From Sphingomonas cavernae (GTDB lineage: Bacteria; Pseudomonadota; Alphaproteobacteria; Sphingomonadales; Sphingomonadaceae): a stretch of DNA of 64,000 nucleotides. Position numbers and translations under genes: made by a program. The stretch covers positions 186,001-250,000 of the forward strand of contig NZ_QYUM01000004.1 in the NCBI RefSeq assembly GCF_003590775.1. Direction: 5' to 3'. Under the pieces are notes generated by a model. It ran no database searches. It was not told where the DNA came from and saw only the letters and a program-made list of their open reading frames with translations. Positions 1-8,780 of the stretch are shown here, in pieces (the first letter of the stretch is position 1; the number at the start of each line of letters is the position of its first letter).

Positions 1-1469
1 TTGCCCGTGCCCTTGTCCTTCGCGGTGACGTGGACAATGCCATTGGCGTCGATGTCGAAGGTGACCTCGATCTGCGGCACGCCGCGCGGCGCGGGCGGGA
101 TGCCGACCAGATCGAACTGGCCGAGGATCTTGTTGTCCGCCGCCATCTCACGCTCACCCTGGAAGACGCGGATCGTCACCGCCTGCTGATTGTCGTCGGC
201 AGTCGAATAGACCTGGCTCTTCTTGGTCGGGATCGTCGTGTTGCGGTCGATCATGCGCGTGAACACGCCGCCCAGCGTCTCGATGCCCAGCGACAGCGGC
301 GTCACGTCGAGCAGCAACACGTCCTTGACGTCGCCCTGAAGCACGCCCGCCTGGATCGCTGCGCCCATCGCGACGACCTCATCGGGGTTGACGCCCGTGT
401 GCGGTTCCTTGCCGAAAAAGCCCTTCACGATGTCACGCACCTTGGGCATGCGCGTCATGCCGCCGACAAGCACCACCTCGGCGATGTCGTCGGCCTTGAC
501 GCCCGCATCAGCGAGCGCCTTCTTGCAGGGATCGAGCGTGCGCTTGATGAGGTCTTCGACCAGCTTTTCCAGATCGGTACGCGTGATCGACTTCACCAGA
601 TGCTTCGGCCCGGTGGCGTCGGCAGTGATGAAGGGCAGGTTGACCTCGGTGGACTGCGCCGAACTCAGCTCGATCTTCGCCTTTTCCGCAGCTTCCTTCA
701 GGCGCTGCAGCGCCAGCTTGTCCTTGGTGAGGTCGATGCCCTCGGCCTTCTTGAACTCGTCAGCCAGATACTGGACGATCTTGGCGTCGAAATCCTCGCC
801 GCCGAGGAAAGTGTCGCCGTTGGTTGCCTTCACCTCAAACACGCCGTCGCCGATCTCGAGGATCGAGATGTCGAAGGTGCCGCCGCCAAGGTCATAGACC
901 GCAATGGTCTTGCCGTCCTGCTTGTCGAGGCCATAGGCGAGCGCGGCCGCGGTCGGTTCGTTGATGATGCGCAGAACCTCGAGGCCCGCGATCTTCCCCG
1001 CGTCCTTGGTCGCCTGGCGCTGCGCGTCGTTGAAGTAGGCGGGAACGGTGATGACAGCCTGCTCGACGGTCTCGCCCAGATAGCTTTCGGCGGTTTCCTT
1101 CATCTTCTGCAGGATGAAAGCCGAGATCTGCGAAGGCGAATAATCCTCGCCGCCCGCCTGCACCCAAGCGTCGCCATTGGGGCCCTTCACGATCGTGTAG
1201 GGAACCAGTTCGGTATCCTTCTTGGTGATCGGATCGTCGAAGCGGCGGCCGATAAGGCGCTTCACCGCAAAAATCGTGTTGTCACCATTGGTCACCGCCT
1301 GGCGCTTCGCCGGCTGGCCGACCAGCCGCTCGCCGTCCTTGGCGAATGCGACGATCGACGGCGTGGTGCGCGCGCCCTCTGCGTTCTCGATGACTTTCGG
1401 CTTGCCACCTTCCATCACGGAAACGCAGCTATTGGTGGTGCCAAGATCGATACCGATAACCTTGCCCAT
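1..1469 (-). CDS. dnaK: Molecular chaperone DnaK (Hsp70), C-terminal part cut off by the window edge
   Basis: ATP-dependent Hsp70 chaperone of the cytoplasm, working with GrpE (encoded at 3249-3791) and DnaJ. About 489 codons are visible. The first residues read [15 protein letters not shown], the classic Hsp70 phosphate-binding start. YDLGGGTFD follows near residue 195, then the interdomain linker region around [13 protein letters not shown], then most of the substrate-binding beta domain. The helical lid and C-terminal tail lie beyond position 1. The start at 1469 is fixed by the conserved N-terminus. A promoter-like site lies about 70-95 bases upstream. RpoH control is expected from the family and rpoH is in this window (15424-16332), but no CIRCE inverted repeat was seen near the gene. 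Confidence 0.97.
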   Translation of the reverse strand, partial: MGKVIGIDLGTTNSCVSVMEGGKPKVIENAEGARTTPSIVAFAKDGERLVGQPAKRQAVTNGDNTIFAVKRLIGRRFDDPITKKDTELVPYTIVKGPNGDAWVQAGGEDYSPSQISAFILQKMKETAESYLGETVEQAVITVPAYFNDAQRQATKDAGKIAGLEVLRIINEPTAAALAYGLDKQDGKTIAVYDLGGGTFDISILEIGDGVFEVKATNGDTFLGGEDFDAKIVQYLADEFKKAEGIDLTKDKLALQRLKEAAEKAKIELSSAQSTEVNLPFITADATGPKHLVKSITRTDLEKLVEDLIKRTLDPCKKALADAGVKADDIAEVVLVGGMTRMPKVRDIVKGFFGKEPHTGVNPDEVVAMGAAIQAGVLQGDVKDVLLLDVTPLSLGIETLGGVFTRMIDRNTTIPTKKSQVYSTADDNQQAVTIRVFQGEREMAADNKILGQFDLVGIPPAPRGVPQIEVTFDIDANGIVHVTAKDKGTG

Positions 1470-1536
1470 ATATCCCTCATTACCCCAGAATGATTACGCG
1501 GCCCGCGGTGTCCCGAAGGCCGAAGTTACGTCGGCG

Positions 1537-1564
1537 ATATAGGTGGGCTTTTTCTTGTCGCAAG
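1537..1564 (-). promoter_or_regulatory. Candidate promoter of dnaK
   Basis: On the minus strand CTTGCG (1564-1559) is followed after 16 bases by CTATAT (1542-1537). This resembles the CTTG / CTAT-type elements described for alphaproteobacterial heat-shock promoters, and it sits at a suitable distance before the dnaK start at 1469. The match is by eye only; a sigma-70 promoter is also possible. Confidence 0.4.
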
Positions 1565-1643
1565 CGGGGCGTGCGCACGGAGCCTTTCCCGGCGGCGCAA
1601 AATTGCCCTGTCGGACGAGAAAGGCACGTGATTCAAGCGTTGG

Positions 1644-1735
1644 AGAGCATCGGGAATGGACATGGCGGTGGCATATTCATTCCCGATGCTTCCCAGCCGA
1701 AAAACCGGCTCCCACTTTTTCGGGAAGTGCTCTAG
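1644..1735. repeat. Composite palindromic repeat upstream of dnaK, related to the element inside ispE
   Basis: A 13-bp perfect inverted repeat (1646-1658 with 1678-1690) is followed by a second part at about 1695-1735. The second part, read on the minus strand, begins CTAGAGCACTTCCCG and contains CCGGTTTTTCGG. That core of about 40 bases matches the hairpin at 41776-41813 within ispE apart from a few positions. It lies in the space between the divergent dnaK and copper-chaperone genes. Confidence 0.75.
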
Positions 1736-1768
1736 TTAAGCATCACACTCTCCTCAGGAGCCAGAATC

Positions 1769-2239
1769 ATGCGTTTGCGCCTTGCCCTTGCCCCGGTTCT
1801 TGCAGCCGCCGCGCTCGCGCTTGGAAGCTGCGGGCAGGATCCGGTTCTCTATGTCGACAAGGGCTGGGTGCGCTTGCCCGCGGTGATGACCAATCCGGGC
1901 GCGGCCTATTTTACGGTTCATGGCGGGCTCACGGACGATACGCTGATCCGCGTCAGTTCCGACGTCGCGATCAAGACAGAGATGCACGATGTCGTAACGG
2001 AGAATGGCGTCACCAAAATGGTGCCGCTCCAGTCGGTGCCGATTCCCGCCAAGGGCAAGGTCGAGTTCAAGGCCGGTGGCAAGCATGTCATGCTGTTCGA
2101 CCTGCGCCGCAACCTCAAGGCCGGCGAGACGATCCGCCTCGACTTCACCTTCGCGAGCGGTGAACAGATCTATATCGATGCTCCCCTTCAGGCAGCCGGA
2201 GCGCCCGCACCGGGCGGCGAGGAGCACAACGCGCATTGA
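1769..2239 (+). CDS. PCu(A)C-family copper chaperone, predicted lipoprotein
   Basis: 156 residues. The N-terminus is a lipoprotein signal peptide: basic start, alanine/leucine core, and a lipobox LGSC with Cys21 as the acylation site. The mature part has the PCu(A)C (DUF461) layout, with EMHD, a following Met in VTKM, and KHVM near residue 110. These supply the His/Met copper ligands of the H-M-x-M-x-H-x-M type. Known members carry Cu(I) in the periplasm to the CuA or CuB site of cytochrome oxidase. The start has AGGAG about ten bases upstream. The stop overlaps the TTG start of the next gene by 3 bases, so the two are probably co-transcribed. Confidence 0.88.
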   Translation: MRLRLALAPVLAAAALALGSCGQDPVLYVDKGWVRLPAVMTNPGAAYFTVHGGLTDDTLIRVSSDVAIKTEMHDVVTENGVTKMVPLQSVPIPAKGKVEFKAGGKHVMLFDLRRNLKAGETIRLDFTFASGEQIYIDAPLQAAGAPAPGGEEHNAH

Positions 2240-2694
2240 GCGGACGCCCGCTGACCCAGGCCGAGCGCAACCTCGCCGCGAGCGTCTTCGGCGATGCGAT
2301 CGACTATGACGCGGTCACGATCCATCAGCGCAAATGGTGGTGGTTTCAGCCAAGGCGCGTGACGATGGCGCCCGACGGACATATCTGGTTCCACCCCAAG
2401 GGCGGGCTCTACTGCGACGATTTTTACGACCGCGGTCTCACCGCGCAGGCGTTGTTCATCCACGAGATGACGCATGTCTGGCAGCGGCAAAAGGGCATCT
2501 TCCTGCCGCTCGCGCGCCACCCCTTCTGCCGGTACGACTATGCGCTCAAGCCCGGCTGGCCGCTCGAACGCTATGGCATCGAGCAGCAGGCCGAGATCGT
2601 GAAGCACGCATTTTTGCTGCGCCAGGGCGCGATGGTGCGCGGCGCGCCGCCCTTGAAGCAATATGAAAGCGTGCTGCCTTTCGTACGGCGCTAA
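2236..2694 (+). CDS. HExxH-containing protein of the 'Vgr-related' type, possible metallopeptidase
   Basis: 152 residues if started at the TTG at 2236, which overlaps the upstream TGA. An HEMTH motif (His76, Glu77, His80) gives a zincin-like zinc site, preceded by a stretch rich in Trp and Gly. No signal peptide or membrane segment is visible. Similar sphingomonad proteins are often labelled 'vgr related protein', but nothing here shows a type VI secretion link: no VgrG, Hcp or tube genes are in the window. Coupling to the copper chaperone gene is by position only. The peptidase activity is an inference from the motif. Confidence 0.7.
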   Translation: MSGRPLTQAERNLAASVFGDAIDYDAVTIHQRKWWWFQPRRVTMAPDGHIWFHPKGGLYCDDFYDRGLTAQALFIHEMTHVWQRQKGIFLPLARHPFCRYDYALKPGWPLERYGIEQQAEIVKHAFLLRQGAMVRGAPPLKQYESVLPFVRR

Positions 2695-2697
2695 AAC

Positions 2698-2896
2698 ATC
2701 GAGCGAAAAATGTGCATCATTACGCCGCTCATCCTGAGGAGCCGTTGAGCTTGTCGAAACGGCATCTCGAAGGACGCACTGAACTGGTCCTTCGAGACGG
2801 GTCCCTTCGACTGCCTGCCAAGGCAGGCGCTCAGGACATGCTTCGCCAAGCTCAGCCCCTCCTCAGGATGAGCGGTTCTGATTTTATGCTCGATGC
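2698..2896. repeat. About 200-bp composite repeat (copy 1 of 4)
   Basis: Fills the space between two convergent genes. Outer arms CATCGAGC (2698-2705) and GCTCGATG (2888-2895) are inverted. Inside, CCGCTCATCCTGAGGAG near 2731 faces CTCCTCAGGATGAGCGG near 2875. The closest copy is at 62359-62522, which shares the outer arms; shorter copies lie at 34183-34334 and 35591-35718. Confidence 0.85.
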
Positions 2897-2897
2897 T

Positions 2898-3206
2898 CTA
2901 ACGAGCGTCCTCAAGCAGCAGCTTCTCGCCCTTTTGTCGGATCGCGGCTTCGATCAAGGGGCCCATGAACGACAACGCCGCCGGCAACGTCACGGTCAGC
3001 CGGACGAAATGTTCATGCACGTCGAGCGTGCCCGTCACCTGCTGGCCAAGCGCACCGACCGCGATCGCCATGCGGTCAGGCGCTGGCCAGGATGACGACA
3101 CTTCCGCAATCCCGCCGGGAATATGCTCGGGGAGTTCGCCGATCCGCGATTGCAGCCGGCGCTTGACCTCGTCGCGTTCAAGCCTGTGCGGAATATCGAT
3201 GATCAT
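2898..3206 (-). CDS. Polyhydroxyalkanoic acid system family protein
   Basis: 102 residues, no signal peptide. It starts MIIDIPHRLERDEVKRRL and has the pattern of the small 'PHA system' family (PF09650/TIGR02610): an N-terminal alpha-beta segment, then FVRLTVTLPAALSFM and a basic helix ending at EKLLLEDAR. Family members are thought to associate with PHA granules or their regulation, but their biochemical role is not established. No PHA synthase or phasin gene is in the window. The gene lies 42 bases downstream of grpE on the same strand, so it may be the last member of the hrcA-grpE transcription unit. Confidence 0.75.
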   Translation of the reverse strand: MIIDIPHRLERDEVKRRLQSRIGELPEHIPGGIAEVSSSWPAPDRMAIAVGALGQQVTGTLDVHEHFVRLTVTLPAALSFMGPLIEAAIRQKGEKLLLEDAR

Positions 3207-3248
3207 CGGGTCAGGATCCCTGTTGGGGCAGCCTTGGCCCGGCCACGC

Positions 3249-3791
3249 TCAATCCGGCTTCTTCGCGACGCCCACCAGCGCCGGGCGCAGCAGCCGGTCC
3301 TTGATCATGTAGCCCGCCTGCATCTCCTGCACGATCGTGCCGGGCTCCGCCTCCGCGCTCGGAATCTCGACCATCGCCTGGTGACGGTTGGGATCGAGCG
3401 CCTCGCCCAGCGCTGCGATGCGCTTGATGCCGTTGCGCTCGAACACGCTGGCCAGTTCCTTTGACGTTGCCTCGATGCCCGTCAGCAGCCCTTTCAGCTT
3501 TTCGTCCTGGCGCAGCTCCGCGGGAACCGCTTCCAGTGCGCGGCCCAGATTGTCTGCGACCGAAAGGATGTCGCGTGCGAAACCGGTTGCGGCATAGGCG
3601 CGCGCGTCCTGCGCATCCTTTTCGAGACGGCGCCGGACATTCTGGACCTCCGCCTGCGCATAGAGCACCGCCTGCTTGGCCTCGGCCAGATCGGTCTCTA
3701 GCTCGCCAAGCCGGTCCAGCCCGTTGTTCTCTGGCCCAACCTCAGCGGTTTCCTGCCTGGGGGTTTCGTCCACTTTCTGTTCGTCGTTCAT
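3249..3791 (-). CDS. grpE: Nucleotide exchange factor GrpE
   Basis: 180 residues, normal GrpE size. An acidic, disordered N-terminus is followed by a coiled coil of about residues 25-65 (LGELETDLAEAKQAVLYAQ). The conserved core contains GFARDILSVADNL, and the beta domain ends in MIKDRLLRPALVGVAK. GrpE is a homodimer that speeds ADP release from DnaK. The start codon overlaps the hrcA stop in an ATGA (3788-3791), so the genes are translationally coupled, as in many alphaproteobacteria. Confidence 0.96.
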   Translation of the reverse strand: MNDEQKVDETPRQETAEVGPENNGLDRLGELETDLAEAKQAVLYAQAEVQNVRRRLEKDAQDARAYAATGFARDILSVADNLGRALEAVPAELRQDEKLKGLLTGIEATSKELASVFERNGIKRIAALGEALDPNRHQAMVEIPSAEAEPGTIVQEMQAGYMIKDRLLRPALVGVAKKPD

Positions 3792-4831
3792 CCGATCAAT
3801 CTCGATAATGTCTGTGCGGTGAAATCCACCATGGGAACCACGCGGGCGTAGTTCAAGCGCGTCGGGCCGATCACACCGACCACGCCGACCACGCGCCCGT
3901 CCTGCCCGCGATAGGGCGCCGCTATGACCGACGACCCCGATAACGAAAAGAGCTTGTTTTCGGATCCGATGAAAATTCGCGTCGCCGCGCCGGAACGCGC
4001 GCTATCGAGCAGGCGCGCGATTTCTTCCTTGCCCTCGAGTTCGTCGAGTAACTGGCGAACGCGTTCGAGATCCTCGGCGGCATTGGCGTCGATCAGGTTC
4101 GCCTGACCGCGCACGATCAGCACCGGGCGCTGCGCGCCATCTTCGGACCAGAGCGCCAGCCCGCGCGCAATCAGCTCGCCCGACGCGGCGTCAAGCGCCG
4201 CCCGCCCCTGCGTGATTTCGCGCTCGACCGTGACGCGCGCCTCGGACAGCGTCTGCCCCGTCAACACCGCGCTCATGTAATTGGCCGCCTCGTTCAGCGC
4301 GGCGGGCGTCATCCCGCGCGGGAGTTCGACAACGCGATTCTCCACCGACCCGTCAGCTCCGACGAGCACCGCGAGCGCCTGACGTTCCGACAGCGGCACA
4401 AAGCCGAACTGGCGCAGCACAGGCTCGCGCTTGGGCACGAGCACTAGCCCGGCACAGGCTGACAACCCGGAGAGCGCCGCGGTCGCGGCGGTCAGTGCCT
4501 CCTCGATTGGTCCCGTCGCGGACAGGCGCGATTCGATCGCGGCGCGCTCGGCAGCGCTGGGCTCGGCGACCTGCATCATCCCGTCGACGAAAAGGCGCAG
4601 GCCCGTTTCGGTGGGCATCCGGCCCGCCGAGGTGTGCGGGCTGCTCAGCAACCCCGCTTCCTCCAGATCCTGCATCACGTTGCGGATCGAGGCGGGCGAG
4701 AGATTGAGCACCGACAATTTGGAGATTGTGCGCGAACCGACGGGCTGACCGCTGTCGATATAGCTTTCGACGACCAGCCGAAAGATATCGCGCGCACGAT
4801 CGCTAAGCTCGGTTACGGGCGGAGAGTTCAT
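3788..4831 (-). CDS. hrcA: Heat-inducible transcription repressor HrcA
   Basis: 347 residues from the ATG at 4831, giving MNSPPVTELSDRARDIF, the usual HrcA start; an upstream in-frame ATG at 4882 would add an unlikely tail. The N-terminal winged helix (YIDSGQPVGSRTISK) and the segment AGLLSSPHTSAGRMPTE are diagnostic, and the C-terminus has the GAF-like part with VGVIGPTRLNYARVVPMVD. HrcA binds CIRCE operators (TTAGCACTC-N9-GAGTGCTAA). No such operator was seen upstream of hrcA, grpE or dnaK here, so its targets (typically groESL) are probably elsewhere. Confidence 0.96.
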   Translation of the reverse strand: MNSPPVTELSDRARDIFRLVVESYIDSGQPVGSRTISKLSVLNLSPASIRNVMQDLEEAGLLSSPHTSAGRMPTETGLRLFVDGMMQVAEPSAAERAAIESRLSATGPIEEALTAATAALSGLSACAGLVLVPKREPVLRQFGFVPLSERQALAVLVGADGSVENRVVELPRGMTPAALNEAANYMSAVLTGQTLSEARVTVEREITQGRAALDAASGELIARGLALWSEDGAQRPVLIVRGQANLIDANAAEDLERVRQLLDELEGKEEIARLLDSARSGAATRIFIGSENKLFSLSGSSVIAAPYRGQDGRVVGVVGVIGPTRLNYARVVPMVDFTAQTLSRLIG

Positions 4832-4859
4832 GGCATCCGATGTAGGGGCTCGACCCGCG

Positions 4860-5060
4860 CTAGCGCAACCGCCGTGCGACAAGGATCGCGATCAGCCCGG
4901 CGACCGCCAGTCCGGCGCCGCGGATCGTCCATTCGGACATGTCGATCATGAAGCTGTTCGCCGGCCAGCGAATATAACCCGTGCCCTGCCCCATCCAGAG
5001 CATGCCCATCACAAAAGCGAGGATGCCGAAAGCGATCAATATGGTCTTGAGGATCTTCAT
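4860..5060 (-). CDS. Small two-helix membrane protein of unknown function
   Basis: 66 residues starting MKILKTILIAFGILAFV. Two hydrophobic segments (about residues 5-25 and 45-62) are separated by a short polar loop with RWPANSF and MSEWTIRG. It ends VARRLR, which would be cytoplasmic by the positive-inside rule. It lies 28 bases upstream of hrcA on the same strand and may be co-transcribed. No family was recognised; similar short proteins are common in sphingomonads. Confidence 0.65.
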   Translation of the reverse strand: MKILKTILIAFGILAFVMGMLWMGQGTGYIRWPANSFMIDMSEWTIRGAGLAVAGLIAILVARRLR

Positions 5061-5094
5061 GGTCGCCTCTGCCCACCAAAGCTACCGCCTTATA

Positions 5095-5190
5095 GTGTCA
5101 TTCCCGCGAAAGCGGGAATCCAGGGAAGCTCGGCCAGAACCGTGTGGTCCTTCAACATCGCCTGGATTCCCGCTTTCGCGGGAATGACAC
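5095..5190. repeat. Paired inverted repeat, GTCATTCCCGC family
   Basis: GTGTCATTCCCGCGAAAGCG at 5095 is matched by its complement ending at 5190, each arm itself a small hairpin, with about 40 bases between. It lies between the divergent small membrane gene and rph. Other members are at 50563-50658 and 62537-62566. Confidence 0.85.
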
Positions 5191-5263
5191 CGAAGGATAC
5201 AGGAATGGCTGGCACGCCCGGCGCACTAGGGTTAAAGCGCGCGCAAATCCAAAGGAGAACTCA

Positions 5264-5980
5264 ATGCGCCCTTCCGGCCGCACCCCCGACCAGATGCGTA
5301 CCATCAGCATCGAATCACGTTTCACCAAACATGCCGAGGGCTCGTGCCTGATCGGCTTCGGCGAGACCAAGGTGCTCGTCACCGCCTCGATCGAGGAACG
5401 CGTGCCCCCTTTCCTGCGCGGCAAAGGCGAAGGCTGGGTTACGGCCGAATATGGCATGCTGCCCCGCGCCACGCACACGCGCGGCAATCGCGAGGCCGCC
5501 AAGGGCAAGCAATCGGGGCGCACGCAGGAAATCCAGCGCCTGATCGGCCGCTCGCTGCGCGCGGTGGTGGATATGAAGGCATTGGGCGAGCGCCAGATCG
5601 TTCTCGACTGCGACGTGATCCAGGCCGATGGCGGCACGCGCACCGCTTCGATCTCCGGCGCGTGGGTCGCGCTGCGCCTCGCGGTCGACACGCTCATCGA
5701 AAAGAAGCTGCTGACCGTCGACCCGATCAAGCAGAAGGTCGCGGCAGTCTCGTGCGGCATCTACAAAGGCACGCCGGTGCTCGACCTCGACTATGACGAG
5801 GATTCGAATGCGGGCGCCGACGCCAATTTCGTGCTGACCGAGGACGGCAACATCGCCGAGGCGCAGGCGACCGCCGAGGGCGAGACCTATGACGAGGAGG
5901 CGCTGCTCCGTCTGCTCCGCCTCGCACGGATGGGCTGCACCGACATCTTCGCGGCACAGGCCGCCGCCACCGGACGCTGA
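5264..5980 (+). CDS. rph: Ribonuclease PH
   Basis: 238 residues, the normal length. The start [12 protein letters not shown] at 5264 follows AAAGGAGAA and is the conserved RNase PH N-terminus; the frame stays open upstream into the repeat but that part is not real coding. Motifs include [20 protein letters not shown] and [13 protein letters not shown], with the phosphate-binding and catalytic region intact. The enzyme trims tRNA 3' ends by phosphorolysis. It is followed after 10 bases by rdgB, an arrangement common in alphaproteobacteria. Confidence 0.97.
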   Translation: MRPSGRTPDQMRTISIESRFTKHAEGSCLIGFGETKVLVTASIEERVPPFLRGKGEGWVTAEYGMLPRATHTRGNREAAKGKQSGRTQEIQRLIGRSLRAVVDMKALGERQIVLDCDVIQADGGTRTASISGAWVALRLAVDTLIEKKLLTVDPIKQKVAAVSCGIYKGTPVLDLDYDEDSNAGADANFVLTEDGNIAEAQATAEGETYDEEALLRLLRLARMGCTDIFAAQAAATGR

Positions 5981-5990
5981 GGATCCTAAG

Positions 5991-6617
5991 ATGAATGAAG
6001 AGATCGGCCGCCAGGCGATCCGCAAACTGGAACCCGGCAAGCTCGTGATTGCGAGCCACAATCCGGGCAAGGTGCGCGAAATCGCAGCGCTTCTCGGCCC
6101 GCACGGGCTCGACGTGCTGTCTGCGGCCGAACTCGGCCTGCCCGAACCCGACGAGACGGGCACGACCTTCATCGCCAATGCCGAGCTGAAAGCGCGGGCA
6201 GCCGCCGATCTTTCGGGCTTTCCGGCGCTTGCGGATGATAGCGGGCTGTGCGTCGATGCGCTGGGTGGAGAGCCCGGCATTTTCTCGGCGCGCTGGGCGG
6301 GCCCCAATAAGGATTTCCGCGACGCGATGCGCCTCGTCGAACAGAATCTGGAGCGTGTCGGCCCCGATATCGGGCGCGACGCGCACTTCATCTGCGCGCT
6401 CTCGCTCGCCTGGCCCGACGGCCATATTGAAAGCTTCGAAGGCCGTGTCGACGGCGTACTGGTCTGGCCTCCGCGCGGAGACCGGGGCTTCGGCTATGAT
6501 CCGATGTTCAAGCCCAATGGCTTCGACATCACCTTCGGCGAGATGGACCCCGAGGCCAAGCACCGCATGAGCCACCGCGCCGATGCCTTCGCGCAACTCG
6601 TGGCGGCAGTGCTTTAG
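5991..6617 (+). CDS. rdgB: RdgB/HAM1-type XTP/dITP diphosphatase
   Basis: 208 residues from the ATG at 5991. [10 protein letters not shown] is the substrate-binding N-terminal motif, [14 protein letters not shown] and [10 protein letters not shown] form the metal/nucleotide site, and GFGYDPMF with the closing SHRADAF motif completes the signature. It hydrolyses non-canonical purine triphosphates (dITP, XTP) to monophosphates and so keeps them out of DNA and RNA. It is in an operon with rph. Confidence 0.97.
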   Translation: MNEEIGRQAIRKLEPGKLVIASHNPGKVREIAALLGPHGLDVLSAAELGLPEPDETGTTFIANAELKARAAADLSGFPALADDSGLCVDALGGEPGIFSARWAGPNKDFRDAMRLVEQNLERVGPDIGRDAHFICALSLAWPDGHIESFEGRVDGVLVWPPRGDRGFGYDPMFKPNGFDITFGEMDPEAKHRMSHRADAFAQLVAAVL

Positions 6618-6647
6618 GCTGTTTCCGATTTGCATCGAACTATAAGC

Positions 6648-6752
6648 TGTCGCCCCAGCGAAAGCTGGGGCCCAAGCGATGATCGGAAATATTGCCAAGG
6701 CTTGACGCACGACATCAATATCGTCTGGGCCCCAGCTTTCGCTGGGGCGACA
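6648..6752. repeat. Paired inverted repeat, GTCGCCCCAGCG family
   Basis: TGTCGCCCCAGCGAAAGCTG at 6648 is matched by its reverse complement ending at 6752. The inner parts GGGGCCCAAGCG and CGTCTGGGCCCC also face each other. It fills the rdgB-hemW space and ends 16 bases before the hemW start, leaving no clear Shine-Dalgarno site there. Relatives are at 27911-28012 and at 28317-29267, where the copy is split by an IS element. Confidence 0.85.
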
Positions 6753-6768
6753 CCGAGATTCAATTTCA

Positions 6769-7917
6769 ATGAAACAGACCCTGGATCCCCTCGCGCTCTA
6801 CATCCACTGGCCGTTCTGCGTCTCCAAATGCCCGTATTGCGACTTCAACAGCCATGTTCGCGAGAGCGTGGACCAGCAGGCGTGGCGCGACGCGCTCCTC
6901 GCCGATCTTGCGCATGAAGCGGCGCTAACCTCGAGACGCCAGCTCGGCTCGATCTTCTTCGGCGGCGGCACGCCCTCGCTGATGCCGCCCGAAACCGTCG
7001 CAGCGCTGCTGGATTCGGCCGAGCGTCACTGGGGTTTCGCGCCCGATATCGAGATCACGCTCGAGGCCAATCCCTCCTCGGTCGAGGCAGCGCGCTTTGC
7101 CGATATCGCATCCGCCGGCGTCAACCGCGTCTCGCTGGGATTGCAGGCGCTCGACGATCAGGCGCTCCATTTCCTCGGCCGCGCGCATGACGTGGCCGAA
7201 GGGCTTGGCGCGCTCGACACCGCGCAAAATGCGTTCGGGCGCGTCAGCTTCGACCTCATCTACGCGCGTCCCGGCCAGTCGCTCGCCGATTGGGACGCCG
7301 AACTCGCCCGTGCCCTCTCCTTCGGTACGTCGCATCTCTCGCTCTACCAGCTCACCATCGAACCCGGCACGCGCTTCGCGACGCTGGTTGCGCAGGGCAA
7401 GCTTCCCGTGGTCGATCCCGACCACGGCGCCGACCTGTTCGAACAAACCCGCACGCAGACAGCGCAAGCAGGCCTTCCTGCCTATGAAATCTCCAACCAC
7501 GCCCGCGCGGGCGAGGAGAGCCGCCACAACCTCACCTATTGGCGCTATGGCGACTATGTCGGCGTCGGTCCGGGCGCGCACGGCCGGCGCGGCGGCCTCG
7601 CCACCTTCCGCCGCAAGAAGCCCGAAAACTGGATGACGGCGATCGCTCGCAACGGCCAAGGAATCGAGGAAGAGACACCGCTCGCGCACGTGGACCGCGC
7701 AACCGAGGCGCTGCTCATGGGGCTGAGGCTGGCGGAAGGCGTCGATCTGGATCGCATCGCGCGCATGAGCGGGGTCAATATTGCAGACCTTACCAAACCG
7801 CACGCCGTCGCGTTGCTCCAGCGCCAGGGATTTGTCGAGCAGTCAGGTAGCCATCTCCGTGTGACTGACACCGGAATGCCCGTGCTCGACCGAATTCTGG
7901 CCGAAGTGGTCGCCTGA
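6769..7917 (+). CDS. hemW: HemW-type radical SAM protein (formerly 'oxygen-independent coproporphyrinogen oxidase-like')
   Basis: 382 residues. CVSKCPYC (CxxxCxxC) near residues 18-25 binds the radical SAM cluster. IFFGGGTPSL, NRVSLGLQALDD and YEISNHAR are HemW/HemN family signatures, and the C-terminal winged-helix part ends LDRILAEVVA. HemW lacks the extra N-terminal residues of true HemN and is considered a haem chaperone that supplies haem to respiratory enzymes. The start at 6769 is the only good one, although no ribosome binding site is obvious because a repeat ends just upstream. Confidence 0.93.
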   Translation: MKQTLDPLALYIHWPFCVSKCPYCDFNSHVRESVDQQAWRDALLADLAHEAALTSRRQLGSIFFGGGTPSLMPPETVAALLDSAERHWGFAPDIEITLEANPSSVEAARFADIASAGVNRVSLGLQALDDQALHFLGRAHDVAEGLGALDTAQNAFGRVSFDLIYARPGQSLADWDAELARALSFGTSHLSLYQLTIEPGTRFATLVAQGKLPVVDPDHGADLFEQTRTQTAQAGLPAYEISNHARAGEESRHNLTYWRYGDYVGVGPGAHGRRGGLATFRRKKPENWMTAIARNGQGIEEETPLAHVDRATEALLMGLRLAEGVDLDRIARMSGVNIADLTKPHAVALLQRQGFVEQSGSHLRVTDTGMPVLDRILAEVVA

Positions 7918-7934
7918 GGCGTGTGTGGCCGCGT

Positions 7935-8780
7935 TCAGGCGGCCTTGCTCGCTTCCCCCAGCACCGCCGGACGATAAAGCCCACGCAGTTCGCGTTCGGA
8001 AACGAACTTCGCGGTCTGGCCGAGGACCGTTTCTCCGGCGCCGAGCATCAGCACGCCATCGGGCTCGATGGCAGAGGCCAGCCGGTCAAAGGCGGCGGTG
8101 CGGACGGCGGACGGGAAATAGAGCAGGACGTTGCGGCACAGGATGAGATCGAAACGTCCCGGCATTGGCGGCTGTTCGAGTACGTTGTGACGGCGGAACT
8201 GGACGCGGCGCTTCAGCTCCGCGCTGGCATACCAGTTCTCTCCCTCCTGATCGAACCACCGCATCATCATCATGATCGGCAGCCCGCGCTGGATTTCAAA
8301 CTGCGAGAAGATGCCCGTTTGCGCACGCTCGACCGCGCCCGATGAGATGTCGGTGCCGAGAATGTCGATCGTCCAGCCCTGCCAGCGCTCGGGCGCGTCG
8401 GCGATCATCATCGCGATCGAATAGGCTTCCTGCCCCGTCGAGCAGCCCGCGCACCAGATGCGGAGCCGCCGGCGCGCAGCGCGCGCGGCGCGCAGCACCT
8501 CCAGCGCCTCGCCGTTCAGAAGTTGAAAGACGCCGTGGTCGCGAAAGAAGAAGGTCTCGTTGTTCAGCAGCGCCTCGATCACGCGATCGGCAAGGCCGTG
8601 CTCGCTGCCCTTCAGCATCGCCGCGACAAGCTGGTCGGTCGAGGTCATGCCGCGTTCGCGCAACAGCGGTTTCAACGAGGTTTCTATGCGCCACACGCGG
8701 CTCGTCACAAGCTGCTGGCCGGTGCGTGCCTCGAGCATCGCCGCAAGTGTCCGGATGGCGGCGGAATTGACCTCGCTCAC
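7935..8780 (-). CDS. cheR: Chemotaxis protein methyltransferase CheR
   Basis: 281 residues from a GTG at 8780 that overlaps the cheB stop (GTGA). The N-terminal all-helical domain precedes LLNNETFFFRDHGVF. The SAM-binding domain shows IWCAGCSTGQEAYSIAM, ILGTDISSGAVERA and LILCRNVLLYF. CheR methylates glutamates on chemoreceptors, opposing CheB. It is the last gene of the cheA-W-Y-B-R operon. No C-terminal receptor-tethering pentapeptide target is seen on the chemoreceptor at 55197-56954. Confidence 0.96.
   Translation of the reverse strand: MSEVNSAAIRTLAAMLEARTGQQLVTSRVWRIETSLKPLLRERGMTSTDQLVAAMLKGSEHGLADRVIEALLNNETFFFRDHGVFQLLNGEALEVLRAARAARRRLRIWCAGCSTGQEAYSIAMMIADAPERWQGWTIDILGTDISSGAVERAQTGIFSQFEIQRGLPIMMMMRWFDQEGENWYASAELKRRVQFRRHNVLEQPPMPGRFDLILCRNVLLYFPSAVRTAAFDRLASAIEPDGVLMLGAGETVLGQTAKFVSERELRGLYRPAVLGEASKAA

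Noticed and set aside
30-1493. A 487-codon open frame antisense to dnaK
   Set aside because: Opposes a perfectly conserved dnaK; composition is typical of an antisense shadow (RLADLGD-like runs) and no start signal is present.
1470-1768. CIRCE operator near dnaK, or near hrcA-grpE (4832-5263)
   Set aside because: No TTAGCACTC / GAGTGCTAA pair was seen in either place; only palindromic repeats and a promoter-like site.
2236-2694. Type VI secretion system component
   Set aside because: The 'Vgr-related' name is only a database habit for such HExxH proteins; no VgrG features or other T6SS genes are present.
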